Both the position numbers and the translations under genes were made by a program. Below are positions 10,991 through 19,243 of a stretch of DNA of 64,000 nt, in pieces. Within the stretch, counting starts at the first letter, position 1; every line of letters begins with the position of its first letter. Source of the DNA: Frigidibacter sp. (lineage in GTDB: Bacteria; Pseudomonadota; Alphaproteobacteria; Rhodobacterales; Rhodobacteraceae); assembly GCF_030695035.1 (NCBI RefSeq), contig NZ_JAUYTT010000012.1, positions 434,001-498,000 on the forward strand, read 5' to 3'. The notes under the pieces were generated by a model that made no database searches, was not told where the DNA came from, and saw only the letters and a list, made by a program, of their open reading frames with translations.

Positions 10991-12790
10991 TCAGTCGTCC
11001 ATCTTCAGGGCCGAGATGAAGGCTTCTTGCGGAATCTCCACCTTGCCGAACTGGCGCATCTTCTTCTTGCCGGCCTTTTGCTTGTCCAGCAGCTTGCGCT
11101 TGCGGGTGGCGTCGCCGCCATAGCATTTGGCCGTCACGTCCTTGCGCATCGCCGACAGCGTCTCGCGCGCGATCACCCGGCCGCCGATGGCCGCCTGGAT
11201 CGGGATCTTGAACATGTGCCGCGGGATCAGCTCCTTGAGCTTCTCCACCATCGCCCGGCCGCGGCTTTCGGCGCGGTCGCGGTGCACCATCATCGACAGC
11301 GCATCCACCGGCTCGTCATTCACCAGGATCGACATCTTCACCAGGAAATCCTCGCGGTATTCGCTGATCTGGTAGTCGAAGCTGGCATAGCCCTTGGTGA
11401 CCGATTTCAGCCGGTCGTAGAAGTCGAACACCACCTCGGCCAGCGGCAGGTCATAGACCGCCATCGCGCGGCTGCCGGCATAGGTCAGGTCCAACTGGAT
11501 ACCGCGGCGATCCTGGCAAAGCTTCAGCACGTCGCCCAGATACTCGTCGGGCACCATGATCGTGGCCTTGATCCGCGGCTCTTCGATATGGTCGACAAAG
11601 GTCAGGTCGGGCATGTCGGCGGGGTTGTGCAGGTCGCGCACCTCGCCGTCCTTCATATGCAGCTTGAACACGACCGATGGGGCCGTGGTGATCAGGTCGA
11701 GGTCATATTCCCGCTCCAGCCGGTCGCGGATCACCTCAAGGTGCAGCAGACCCAGAAAGCCGCAGCGGAAGCCGAAGCCAAGCGCGGCCGAGGTTTCCAT
11801 TTCCGAACTGAAGGAGGCGTCGTTCAGCGACAGCTTTTCGATGGCCTCGCGCAGTGGCTCGAAATCCGCGGCATCGACGGGGAAGAGGCCGCAGAACACC
11901 ACCGGCTGCGCCGGCTTGAAGCCCGGCAGCGCCTCAAGGCAGGGGCGGCGCTCATGGGTGATGGTATCCCCCACCCGCGTGTCGCGCACCTGCTTGATCG
12001 ATCCGGTCCAGATGCCGATCTCGCCCGGCCCAAGCTCGGCAATATCCACCATCTGCGGCTTCAGCACCGCCAGCTTGTCGACGCCGTAAACCGCGCCGGT
12101 CTGCATCATCTTGATGCGGTCACCCTTGCGGATCATCCCGTCCATGACCCGGATCATGACGACGACGCCAAGGTAGCTGTCATACCAGCTGTCGACCAGC
12201 ATCGCCTTCAGCGGTGCATCGCGGTCGCCCTTGGGGGGCGGCAGGCGGGTGACGATCGCCTCCAGCACATCGGGGATGCCAAGGCCGGATTTGGCGGAAA
12301 TCGGGATGGCTTCGCTGGCGTCGATGCCGATCACATCCTCGATCTGCTCCTTCACCCGCTCGGGCTCCGCAGCGGGCAGGTCGATCTTGTTCAGCACCGG
12401 CACGATCTCATGCCCCGCGTCAATCGCCTGATACACGTTGGCCAGCGTCTGCGCCTCGACGCCTTGCGAGGCGTCGACGACGAGCAACGAGCCTTCGACG
12501 GCGCGCATCGAGCGGCTGACCTCATAGGCGAAGTCGACATGGCCGGGGGTGTCGATCAGGTTCAGGATATAGGTCTTGCCATCCTTCGCCGGATATTCGA
12601 TCCGCACGGTGTTGGCCTTGATGGTGATCCCGCGTTCCCGCTCGATATCCATGCTGTCGAGCAACTGCGCCTTCATGTCGCGCGCGGCGACCGTCCCCGT
12701 CAGCTGGATCAGCCGGTCGGCGAGGGTGGATTTGCCGTGGTCGATATGCGCCACGATCGAGAAGTTGCGGATCTGGGAAAGTTCGGTCAT
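10991..12790 (-). CDS. lepA: Elongation factor 4 (ribosome back-translocase GTPase)
   Basis: This 599-residue protein matches the length of E. coli LepA. GTPase motifs are [14 protein letters not shown] (G1), [16 protein letters not shown] (G3) and NKIDLP (G4). The C-terminal LepA-specific domain ends [20 protein letters not shown]. It acts on stalled or mis-translocated ribosomes. The frame runs far upstream (to 13669) but homology starts at [15 protein letters not shown]; an ATG three codons earlier (12799) is an alternative. Neither has a strong ribosome site. Confidence 0.95.
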   Translation of the reverse strand: MTELSQIRNFSIVAHIDHGKSTLADRLIQLTGTVAARDMKAQLLDSMDIERERGITIKANTVRIEYPAKDGKTYILNLIDTPGHVDFAYEVSRSMRAVEGSLLVVDASQGVEAQTLANVYQAIDAGHEIVPVLNKIDLPAAEPERVKEQIEDVIGIDASEAIPISAKSGLGIPDVLEAIVTRLPPPKGDRDAPLKAMLVDSWYDSYLGVVVMIRVMDGMIRKGDRIKMMQTGAVYGVDKLAVLKPQMVDIAELGPGEIGIWTGSIKQVRDTRVGDTITHERRPCLEALPGFKPAQPVVFCGLFPVDAADFEPLREAIEKLSLNDASFSSEMETSAALGFGFRCGFLGLLHLEVIRDRLEREYDLDLITTAPSVVFKLHMKDGEVRDLHNPADMPDLTFVDHIEEPRIKATIMVPDEYLGDVLKLCQDRRGIQLDLTYAGSRAMAVYDLPLAEVVFDFYDRLKSVTKGYASFDYQISEYREDFLVKMSILVNDEPVDALSMMVHRDRAESRGRAMVEKLKELIPRHMFKIPIQAAIGGRVIARETLSAMRKDVTAKCYGGDATRKRKLLDKQKAGKKKMRQFGKVEIPQEAFISALKMDD

Positions 12791-12907
12791 GCGGGCCATA
12801 TGAGCGGGTTTGCCGCGGCGGTCAAGCCGGGCTTCGCGCCCTTGCGCAGTTGACGTTTGGCGCGGGCCGCGGGATGCAGGGGCAAGGCAGGCGCAAAGGG
12901 GGCGACA

Positions 12908-13105
12908 ATGATCCTGAACATACCCGAAATGAGCTGCGGCCATTGCCGTGCCGCGGTCGAGGCGGCGGTGGCCGGGGTGGACGCGGGCGCAAGCGTGACG
13001 GTCGATCTGGCCACGCGGCGGGCCGAGATTGTCACCGGCGCGGCGCCAGAGGCGGTGATCGCGGCGCTGGCGGCGGCGGGATATGAGGCCGTGCCGGCCG
13101 GCTGA
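12908..13105 (+). CDS. Heavy-metal-associated (CopZ-like) chaperone
   Basis: This 65-residue single HMA domain has the metal-binding motif MSCGHC near residues 7-12, followed by [19 protein letters not shown] and a C-terminal [10 protein letters not shown], the ferredoxin-like fold of copper chaperones. It probably binds Cu(I). It is divergent from lepA and stands alone; no copper ATPase is adjacent. ATG 12908 was chosen over an upstream in-frame start because the domain begins there and AAGGGGG precedes it. Confidence 0.8.
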   Translation: MILNIPEMSCGHCRAAVEAAVAGVDAGASVTVDLATRRAEIVTGAAPEAVIAALAAAGYEAVPAG

Positions 13106-13186
13106 CCCCATATCCGGGGGCCTTTGCGCGCCGCGCCACCACCGGCTGCGCCGGGCGGTCAAATCGGCGCATTCCTTCAGCAGAGA

Positions 13187-13215
13187 TTGAAAAATCTGCT
13201 GCGAATCGGCATAGT
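13187..13215 (+). promoter_or_regulatory. Candidate sigma70-type promoter
   Basis: TTGAAA (13187-13192) and CATAGT (13210-13215) are spaced by exactly 17 bp and lie 80 bp ahead of the secreted-protein gene at 13295, in an otherwise empty gap after the metal-chaperone gene. Inferred from sequence only. Confidence 0.4.
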
Positions 13216-13294
13216 TGCGCCAATGACAAAGGGCGCCGCAGACCCGATCAGGCCGGGCAAACCGGCAGCGGCGCCGGGATTGAAGGGCAGTGAC

Positions 13295-13597
13295 ATGACC
13301 AGAACAGCTTTGCTTGCGGCCGCGCTGGCCGCGCTTCTTGCGGGACCTGCCGCGGCGGGCCCAATCTCTTCGGCCTGCCTCGCCTCGGGCCGGGCGCAGG
13401 CCACGCCGCAGCTTTGCGGCTGCATCCAGGGCGTCGCCGACCAGACCCTGTCGCGCGCCGATCAGCGCGCCGCGGCCAAGTTCTTCCGCGACCCGCATCA
13501 GGCGCAGGAAGTGCGCCAATCGAGCCGCCCGCGGGATGAGGCGTTCTGGCTGCGCTACCGCGACTTCGGCGCGACGGCCGAGGCTTATTGCGGCTGA
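13295..13597 (+). CDS. Small secreted conserved hypothetical protein
   Basis: This 100-residue protein has an N-terminal signal peptide ([22 protein letters not shown], cleavage near residue 21). The mature part carries four cysteines ([18 protein letters not shown] at the very end) that may form disulphides in the periplasm. Similar short proteins occur in Rhodobacterales genomes, sometimes labelled arginine transporter without clear support. It lies 4 bp ahead of cobB and is probably co-transcribed. The start at 13295 follows GAAGGG and begins the signal peptide. Confidence 0.7.
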   Translation: MTRTALLAAALAALLAGPAAAGPISSACLASGRAQATPQLCGCIQGVADQTLSRADQRAAAKFFRDPHQAQEVRQSSRPRDEAFWLRYRDFGATAEAYCG

Positions 13598-13601
13598 CGG
13601 G

Positions 13602-14300
13602 ATGGCCGCGCCGCACAAGATCGTGGTGCTGACCGGCGCCGGCATCTCCGCCGAAAGCGGGATTGCCACCTTCCGCGCCGCGGACGGGCTGTGGGAACAG
13701 CACCGGATCGAGGATGTGGCGACCCCGGAAGGCTTCGCCCGCGACCCCGCCCTCGTCCACCGCTTCTACAACGCCCGCCGTGCCGCGGCCGCCAGTGCCG
13801 AGCCCAACGCCGCCCACAAGGCGCTGGCCCGGCTGCAGGCGGCGGGGCGGCATGATCTGCTGATCGTCACTCAGAATGTCGATGACCTGCACGAACGCGG
13901 CGGCGCCTCGAGCGTCCTGCACATGCATGGCAGCCTCGCCGGCGCGCTCTGCGCCGAGTGCGGCCATCGCTGGCCCGCCCCTGCGGTCATGGCCCCAGAA
14001 GACCCCTGCCCCGCCTGCGCCGCACCCGCAACCCGCCCCGATATCGTCTGGTTCGGCGAGATCCCCTATCACATGGACCAGATCTGGGAGGCGCTGCGCG
14101 AGGCCGACCTCTTCGTCTCCATCGGCACCTCGGGCCAGGTCTATCCCGCCGCCGCCTTCGCCCAGAACGCCGCCCGCGCCGGCGCGCAGACGCTGGAGCT
14201 GAACCTCGACCCCTCCGCGCTCACGGCCGAGTTCGACGAGGCCCGCCAGGGCCCCGCCACCAGACTCGTCCCTGCCTGGGTCGACAGCCTGCTGGCGTAA
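13602..14300 (+). CDS. cobB: NAD-dependent protein deacylase (sirtuin)
   Basis: This 232-residue Sir2-family enzyme removes acyl groups from lysines using NAD+. Motifs: [14 protein letters not shown] (NAD binding), [18 protein letters not shown] with the catalytic His, and zinc cysteines in LCAECG and CPAC. FYNARR holds the Tyr and Arg that mark class III sirtuins with desuccinylase activity. The start was set at 13602, just after the preceding gene. A family-1 repeat lies directly downstream. Confidence 0.93.
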   Translation: MAAPHKIVVLTGAGISAESGIATFRAADGLWEQHRIEDVATPEGFARDPALVHRFYNARRAAAASAEPNAAHKALARLQAAGRHDLLIVTQNVDDLHERGGASSVLHMHGSLAGALCAECGHRWPAPAVMAPEDPCPACAAPATRPDIVWFGEIPYHMDQIWEALREADLFVSIGTSGQVYPAAAFAQNAARAGAQTLELNLDPSALTAEFDEARQGPATRLVPAWVDSLLA

Positions 14301-14312
14301 CACCCTCTTTCC

Positions 14313-14364
14313 CTTTGCCTTTTCCAAATATCCTCGGGGGGTCCGGGGGGCAGAAGGCCCCCCG
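14313..14364 (+). repeat. Family-1 convergent-junction repeat, copy A
   Basis: The core CTTTTCCAAATATCCTCGGG (14319-14338) is followed by a hairpin CGGGGGGC-AGAAG-GCCCCCCG (14344-14364). It lies between the converging genes cobB (+) and the PCu(A)C gene (-). Copies B, C and D share the core and the G6C/GC6 hairpin; D has the same hairpin loop as A. Function unknown; a bidirectional 3'-end or terminator element is plausible. Confidence 0.75.
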
Positions 14365-14419
14365 CCTTTACCATTGGGGCGGGGCAGACAGCCCCCCGGC
14401 GCCGGCCCTTGGCGCAGCC

Positions 14420-14941
14420 TCAGTTGCTGGGCGCGCCCATCTGCATCTTGCCCTGCATCTGCCCCTGCATCTGGCCATGCATCGGCTTGCGCTCCAGATC
14501 CACCGGCACCTCGACGACCACCTCGCCCGCCGTCTCGAAGGTCAGCGTCACCGGGATGATATCGCCCTGCGCAAGAGGCCGAGTCAGGCCGAGGAACATC
14601 ACATGATCCGCCCCGCGCTGCAGGGCATGGCTGCCATTCGCCGGGATCATGAAGCCCTCCGGCACCTCGATCATCTGCATCACGCCATTGGTATCGGCGA
14701 CATGGGTGTGCAGCTCCACCCGCTCGGCAATGTCCGACGCGGCAGAGACCAGCCGGTCATCGGCAGCCGTGTGGTTCTCGATCACCATGAAGGCCGCGCC
14801 AGAGGCGGACATCATGGTGGAGGCGCGGGCGTAGGGATCAGAGACGGTGATCCCGCCCTCGGCCCGGGCGAGGCCCGGAAGCATCAGCGAGGACAGAAGG
14901 GCAGCAACCGCCGCGGCGGATTTGAACATGGGAACGCGCAT
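14420..14941 (-). CDS. PCu(A)C-type periplasmic copper chaperone
   Basis: This 173-residue secreted protein delivers Cu(I) to cytochrome oxidase or other periplasmic acceptors. A signal peptide (residues 1-28, ending LPGLARA) is followed by the PCu(A)C core with AAFMVIENH, VELHTHVADTNGVMQM, and HVMFLGLTRPL, which supply the Met/His copper ligands. The C-terminus has an extra tail with repeated MQGQ units and a HG pair, encoded by a short tandem DNA repeat. AAGGAG upstream supports the ATG at 14941. The DUF2946-like gene lies 43 bp upstream and is probably in the same operon. Confidence 0.88.
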   Translation of the reverse strand: MRVPMFKSAAAVAALLSSLMLPGLARAEGGITVSDPYARASTMMSASGAAFMVIENHTAADDRLVSAASDIAERVELHTHVADTNGVMQMIEVPEGFMIPANGSHALQRGADHVMFLGLTRPLAQGDIIPVTLTFETAGEVVVEVPVDLERKPMHGQMQGQMQGKMQMGAPSN

Positions 14942-14984
14942 GGCGTAACTCCTTGAAAAGCGTGGGCCTGAAAGCGGTGAAGCG

Positions 14985-15338
14985 TCAGACCGTGGTCGGA
15001 GGCGCGCGGGCGTTTGCGGCAGGGGCGCTGTGCGAAGCCGCAGTCTGGCCCGGCGGCGGCGCCGCCCGCTCGGTCCGGCCCTCGCGCTGCGGCAGGGCGA
15101 CCTGCGGCAGGTCCATCGCCGCGAAGAAGGCCAGCACCATGTCGGGGCACAGATGCGCCGGGCCAACCGGGTTGCCCTGCGCATCCAGTTCGATGGTGAC
15201 GAAGCCGTCCCCCGAACAGATCACCACTGCCTCGCCGGCCCGCGTCTGCCCGCGGGCGGTGGCGAGCGACTGGCTCGTCAGCCCCAGCAGCAGTGCCAGC
15301 AGCAGCAAGAAGACGGTATGGGCGGGACGCCTGTTCAT
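14985..15338 (-). CDS. DUF2946-like small exported protein
   Basis: This 117-residue protein starts with an N-terminal hydrophobic segment (HTVFLLLLALLLGLTSQSLA, residues 7-26), a signal peptide or membrane anchor. A segment VVICSGDGFVTIELDAQG and HLCPDM follow; the two Cys and one His could bind metal. The C-terminus is low-complexity Pro/Ala. DUF2946 proteins often sit beside copper genes, and here the next gene encodes a copper chaperone, so a copper-handling role is likely but inferred. Confidence 0.7.
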   Translation of the reverse strand: MNRRPAHTVFLLLLALLLGLTSQSLATARGQTRAGEAVVICSGDGFVTIELDAQGNPVGPAHLCPDMVLAFFAAMDLPQVALPQREGRTERAAPPPGQTAASHSAPAANARAPPTTV

Positions 15339-15450
15339 GCGGGCACCCTAGCGGGCGCGGCACCCGCCGGGAAAGCGGCATAATGCAGCAGCCGCAAATG
15401 CAAACGGCCCCGCCGATGGGCAGGGCCGCGCAATCAGACAATCAGCAGGA

Positions 15451-15741
15451 TCAGGCCGCGGCGGATTGCGCCTTGGCGATGTCTTTCTTGATCTTCAGTG
15501 CCTTCGAGGACAGATCGTCATCCTTCGCCTTGGCGAGGAACGCGTCCAGACCGCCGCGGTGGTCGACCGAGCGCAGGCCGGCCGCCGAGATGCGCAGCCG
15601 GAAGGACTGGCCCAGAACGTCCGAGATCAGGGTGATTTCGTTCAGGTTGGGCAGGAAGCGGCGACGCGTCTTGTTGTTCGCGTGGCTCACGTTGTTGCCC
15701 GTCATCGGGCCTTTCCCGGTCAGTTCGCAAACGCGCGACAT
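15451..15741 (-). CDS. rpmB: Large ribosomal subunit protein bL28
   Basis: This 96-residue protein matches bL28: [20 protein letters not shown] at the N-terminus, then [12 protein letters not shown]. It is the longer alphaproteobacterial form with a helical Ala/Lys tail. Start at 15741 is the one where homology begins; 11 more in-frame codons lie upstream. A hairpin (GGGGCACC/GGCGCCCC region, about 15807-15829) sits in its leader, between a candidate promoter and the gene. Confidence 0.95.
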   Translation of the reverse strand: MSRVCELTGKGPMTGNNVSHANNKTRRRFLPNLNEITLISDVLGQSFRLRISAAGLRSVDHRGGLDAFLAKAKDDDLSSKALKIKKDIAKAQSAAA

Positions 15742-15843
15742 CGTTTCATCCTTCGTTTCCCGGGCCGATGTCATTGCGACAGAGCGGCCCGCATCATACC
15801 ATAAAGGGGCGCCTCACGCGGGTGCCCCGAATTCCGTCCGCGC

Positions 15844-15872
15844 CAATTACGGGCAAAGCTGGCAGGCGTCAA
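15844..15872 (-). promoter_or_regulatory. Candidate rpmB promoter
   Basis: On the minus strand TTGACG (15872-15867) and TAATTG (15849-15844) are spaced by 17 bp and point toward rpmB, about 100 bp away. Inferred from spacing and match to the sigma70 consensus. Confidence 0.4.
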
Positions 15873-15877
15873 GCGAT

Positions 15878-16591
15878 TCATCCCCGCGCGATGCGCGAAA
15901 GGTCATCCGCCCGTGTTGCCGGAAAGGCCAGCGCGAAACGACGGGCGCCTTCGGGGGTGAAGGCGATCACCCGGCTGCCGGGGCTGCGCCGCGCCCAGTC
16001 CTTCGCCTCGATCGCCAGCAGGAAGGCGCGGCCGAGCCTGCCCCCCAGATGGCTGCGCCGCGCGCTCCAGTCAAGGCACTCGCGGCAGAGCGGCGGGCGC
16101 GCGGCGTGAAGTGCAGCCATATCGATGCCGAAACCCGCGATGAACCCGGCGCCGTCTTCGGTCAGGCGAAGGCCCTCACCGGCCGCCTGCAGGAAGCCGC
16201 GCGCGACGAGGCTGTCGTAGAGCTGCACCCCGCGCTCCCCGGCCAGATGGTTGTAGCAGACCCGCGCCTGCCGCAGCGCCGGATCACGGGGGCCCGGCAG
16301 CCGCGTCGGGGCGGCGCCACCCGAGAACCGCATCAGCGCCTCGAGCAGCGCCGCCACGTCGTCCGAGGCCAGCTCGAAATACTTGTGCCGCCCCTGCCGG
16401 CGCGGGGCGATCAGCCCGCCGCCCTCCAGCCGGGCCAGATGGGCGCTGGCGGTGGGCAGGCCGATCCCGGCCTCTGCCGCCAGTTCCGATACGGTCAGCG
16501 CCTGCCCGCGCATCAGCGCCGCCAGCATCCCGGCGCGGGCGGGGTCGCCGATCAGCGCGGCGGTGCGGGAGATGTCGGGGCCTTCGGTCAT
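15878..16591 (-). CDS. ArsR-family winged-helix transcriptional regulator
   Basis: This 237-residue protein has an N-terminal ArsR winged helix: IGDPARAGMLAALMRG, then LTVSELAAEAGIGLPTASAHL (helix-turn-helix, about residues 33-53) and GLIAPRRQGRHKYFELA as the wing. A long C-terminal domain has CYNHLAGERGVQLYDSLV and CRECLDWSARRSHLGG; this layout is common in an ArsR subgroup of unknown ligand. It is divergent from the NIPSNAP gene with about 70 bp between, so it probably controls that gene pair and itself. The two C-terminal cysteines (CREC) may be a redox or metal sensor. Confidence 0.88.
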   Translation of the reverse strand: MTEGPDISRTAALIGDPARAGMLAALMRGQALTVSELAAEAGIGLPTASAHLARLEGGGLIAPRRQGRHKYFELASDDVAALLEALMRFSGGAAPTRLPGPRDPALRQARVCYNHLAGERGVQLYDSLVARGFLQAAGEGLRLTEDGAGFIAGFGIDMAALHAARPPLCRECLDWSARRSHLGGRLGRAFLLAIEAKDWARRSPGSRVIAFTPEGARRFALAFPATRADDLSRIARG

Positions 16592-16661
16592 GGTTCGATC
16601 ATGGGCGAAGCATGGGCGCCGCGCAAGCGGGTAGGCTGCACCCACAAGGAAAGGACCTCCC

Positions 16662-16988
16662 ATGCTCACATGCGTGATCCGCTACCAGATCGACCCGACC
16701 AAACATGCCGAGTTCGCCGCCTATGCCCGCACCTGGGGCCAGGCCATCCCGCGCTGCGGGGCCGGGCTGATCGGCTATTTCGCCCCGGCCGAAGGCTCCA
16801 GCACGCTGGCCTATGGCATCTACACCATCCCCAGCCTTGCTGCCTATGAGGCCTACCGCGCCCGGTTGGCCGCCGACCCGCTGGGGCAGGAAAACTACGC
16901 CTTCGCGCAGCGCGAGAAGTTCCTGCTGCGCGAGGACCGCACCTTTCTGCGGCTGGTCTCCACGCCCCATGCCGCGCCCGCCCCATGA
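16662..16988 (+). CDS. NIPSNAP-family protein
   Basis: This 108-residue single NIPSNAP-type ferredoxin-like domain has VIRYQIDPTKHAEFAAYARTW at the N-terminus and a C-terminal FLLREDRTFLRLV. The biochemical role of bacterial NIPSNAP proteins is unsettled. It is preceded by GGAAAGGA, is divergent from an ArsR regulator, and overlaps the next gene (ATGA). Its pairing with an ABM protein suggests a small-molecule oxidation or detoxification unit (inferred). Confidence 0.8.
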   Translation: MLTCVIRYQIDPTKHAEFAAYARTWGQAIPRCGAGLIGYFAPAEGSSTLAYGIYTIPSLAAYEAYRARLAADPLGQENYAFAQREKFLLREDRTFLRLVSTPHAAPAP

Positions 16989-17329
16989 TCGCGGTGATCT
17001 TCGAGCTGGAGCCGGCCCCGGGGCAACGCGAGGCTTATCTCCACCATGCCGCATTGCTGCGGGCAGAGCTGGAGGCGCTGCCCGGCTTCGTCTCGGTGGA
17101 GCGGTTCGAGAGCCTGAGCGCGCCCGGCAAGCTGCTGTCGCTGTCCTTCTTCACCGATGCGGCGGCGGTGGCGGCGTGGCGCAACCGGCCCGCGCACCGG
17201 GCGGCACAGGCGGCGGGGCGCGGCGGGGTCTTCGCCGGCTACCGACTACGGGTGGCCGAGGTGCTGCGCGATTACGGGCTGGCGGAGCGCGAGCAGGCGC
17301 CGCCCGACTCCCGCGCCGCTCACCCCTGA
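16985..17329 (+). CDS. Antibiotic biosynthesis monooxygenase (ABM) domain protein
   Basis: This 114-residue ABM-fold protein has [20 protein letters not shown], then [13 protein letters not shown] and [18 protein letters not shown], the usual order of strands and helices. ABM proteins are cofactor-free monooxygenases or heme-degrading enzymes; the substrate cannot be told. It is co-translated with the NIPSNAP gene. Its last 10 bp overlap the 3' end of the convergent meaB gene. Confidence 0.8.
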   Translation: MIAVIFELEPAPGQREAYLHHAALLRAELEALPGFVSVERFESLSAPGKLLSLSFFTDAAAVAAWRNRPAHRAAQAAGRGGVFAGYRLRVAEVLRDYGLAEREQAPPDSRAAHP

Positions 17330-18315
17330 GCCGCCTCCAGCGCCGCCAGCACCTCGGCGGCGGCGCGGGAGGGGGCGGCGCGGCCCGCCTCGACCGCATC
17401 GCCCAGGGCGGCCATCCGGGCGCGCAGGCCCGCGTCCCGCTCCAGCCGCGCCAGCAGACCCTGGCGCACCTCATCCTCGAACCAGCTGCGGGCCTGTTCG
17501 GCGCGGACCCGGGCGAAATGGCCATTGGCGCGGCGCCAGTCGGCCAGCGCCTTCATCTCGGCCCAAGCCGCGGCCAACCCCGCCTCTTCCAGCGCCGAGA
17601 CCGGCAGCGCCTTGGGAAAGCCCTCCGGGTCCTGCACCCGCTTGCGCAGCAGCCGCAGCGCGCCGGCATAATCGGCCACGGTGCGCAGGGCGGCGGGCTT
17701 CAGGTCGCCATCGGCCTTGTTCACCAGGATCAGGTCGGCAATCTCCATGATGCCGCGCTTGACGCCCTGCAGCTCATCCCCGCCGCCGGGGGCCAGCAGC
17801 AGCACGAAGAGGTCGGCCATTCCGGCGACCAGCGTTTCCGACTGGCCCACCCCCACCGTCTCGATCAGCACCACATCGAAGCCCGCCGCCTCGCACAGCG
17901 CCACCGCCTCGCGCGACCGCCGCGCCACGCCCCCCAGCTGCGCCTGACTGGGCGAGGGCCGGATGAAGGCGCGCGGATCGCGGGACAGCCGGTCCATCCG
18001 GGTCTTGTCGCCAAGGATCGAGCCGCCCGACCGCGCGGATGAGGGATCGACCGCCAGCACCGCCACCCGCAGCCCCTGCGCGGTCAGCATCATCCCGAAG
18101 GCCTCGATGAAGGTGGATTTGCCCACCCCCGGCGTGCCCGACAGCCCGATGCGCAGCGCCTGCCGCCCAGTGCCCGCCAGCGCATCCAGCAACTCGCCCG
18201 CCGCAACTCGGTGATCGGCCCGTCGGCTTTCCACCAGCGTGATCGCCCGCGCCAGTGCCCGCCGCTCTCCGCCTCGCACGCCGCGGGCCAGTTCTGCCAC
18301 CTCAAGACCCGTCAT
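17320..18315 (-). CDS. meaB: Methylmalonyl-CoA mutase-associated GTPase MeaB/ArgK
   Basis: This 331-residue G3E-family GTPase protects and reloads the B12-dependent methylmalonyl-CoA mutase. Motifs: [17 protein letters not shown] (Walker A), [22 protein letters not shown] with the family-specific switch, ETVGVGQSE, and NKADGD for guanine specificity. The mutase gene is not in the window. Start at 18315 ([12 protein letters not shown]) was chosen as the family N-terminus. Confidence 0.92.
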   Translation of the reverse strand: MTGLEVAELARGVRGGERRALARAITLVESRRADHRVAAGELLDALAGTGRQALRIGLSGTPGVGKSTFIEAFGMMLTAQGLRVAVLAVDPSSARSGGSILGDKTRMDRLSRDPRAFIRPSPSQAQLGGVARRSREAVALCEAAGFDVVLIETVGVGQSETLVAGMADLFVLLLAPGGGDELQGVKRGIMEIADLILVNKADGDLKPAALRTVADYAGALRLLRKRVQDPEGFPKALPVSALEEAGLAAAWAEMKALADWRRANGHFARVRAEQARSWFEDEVRQGLLARLERDAGLRARMAALGDAVEAGRAAPSRAAAEVLAALEAAQG

Positions 18316-18477
18316 CTGGCGCCCCTTATTCTGCCGCCCATCATGCAAATGTCATGCCGTCATGCAACCACGAGGCTGCTAGCGGACTTGTCACTAAAGT
18401 TGACGGGCCCGGGGATGTCTTGCCGCCCCCGTCCGGGATATGTCCAGCGCATCGGCCCCGCAACAGCGAGAATCCTA

Positions 18478-19236
18478 ATGATCCCTTTCCTGCGCCGCCT
18501 CCTGCCTTCGCCTCCCGCCCTGGCCGCCCTCGTGCTGGCGCTGGCCGCGCTGCCACTTGGCCCGCACCCCGCGGCGGCCAACCAGACCGACAGCGCCGTC
18601 TTCGACCTGCACTTGCGCGGGCTGCGCGCCGGAACATTGTCGATCGCGGGGGCGATTGACGGGGCGACCTATGCCGCTTCGGGCAAGTTGCAAAGCAGCG
18701 GCGTCCTCGCCGCGATCAAGAAGATCCGCTATGATGCCAAGGTGTCGGGCAGCCTCAGCGGCACCCGCTATACCCCGCGCACCTATCACGAAACGGCCGA
18801 TACCGGCCGCCGCCAGTCGGAATCGGTGATGGAATATCGCGCCGGGGTGCCGCAGCTGAAGGTCTACAATCCGCCGCGCAAGCCCGAAGATCAGGACATC
18901 GACCCCGCCACCCAAGGCGGCACAGTCGATCCGATGACCGCCGCCTATGCCACCCTGCGCGACGTGCCAGAGGCCGAGGCCTGCAAGCTGAACCTGACGC
19001 TCTTCGACGGCAAGCGCCGCAGCCAGGTGAAGCTGTCGAACCCGGTGAAGCAGGGGGACCGGATCACCTGCGCAGGCGAATACCGCCGCCTGCAAGGCTT
19101 CTCGGCCGAGGATATGGCCGAGAAGACCCGCTTCCCGTTCCGGCTGATCTATCGCCCGGCGCAGAACGGCGTGCTGCGGGTGGGCGAGGTCGAGATGGAT
19201 ACACTCTATGGCAAAGGCGTGCTGAAACGGCGATAA
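18478..19236 (+). CDS. DUF3108-type periplasmic protein
   Basis: This 252-residue protein has a signal peptide (residues 1-35, ending HPAAA). The mature part begins FDLHLRGLRAGTLSIAG and includes YDAKVSGSLSGTRYTPRTYHE and CAGEYRRLQGFS, a pattern of the DUF3108 lipid-binding-like beta-barrel family. It is 7 bp upstream of hrpB and may be co-transcribed with it. The start follows a weak ribosome site; no better ATG fits the signal peptide. Function unknown. Confidence 0.75.
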   Translation: MIPFLRRLLPSPPALAALVLALAALPLGPHPAAANQTDSAVFDLHLRGLRAGTLSIAGAIDGATYAASGKLQSSGVLAAIKKIRYDAKVSGSLSGTRYTPRTYHETADTGRRQSESVMEYRAGVPQLKVYNPPRKPEDQDIDPATQGGTVDPMTAAYATLRDVPEAEACKLNLTLFDGKRRSQVKLSNPVKQGDRITCAGEYRRLQGFSAEDMAEKTRFPFRLIYRPAQNGVLRVGEVEMDTLYGKGVLKRR

Positions 19237-19243
19237 GGCCCCA

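Noticed and set aside
10991-13669. An 892-residue LepA with a long N-terminal extension
   Set aside because: LepA homology and the normal length of 599 residues begin at 12790; the extension is the antisense of the metal-chaperone and secreted-protein genes.
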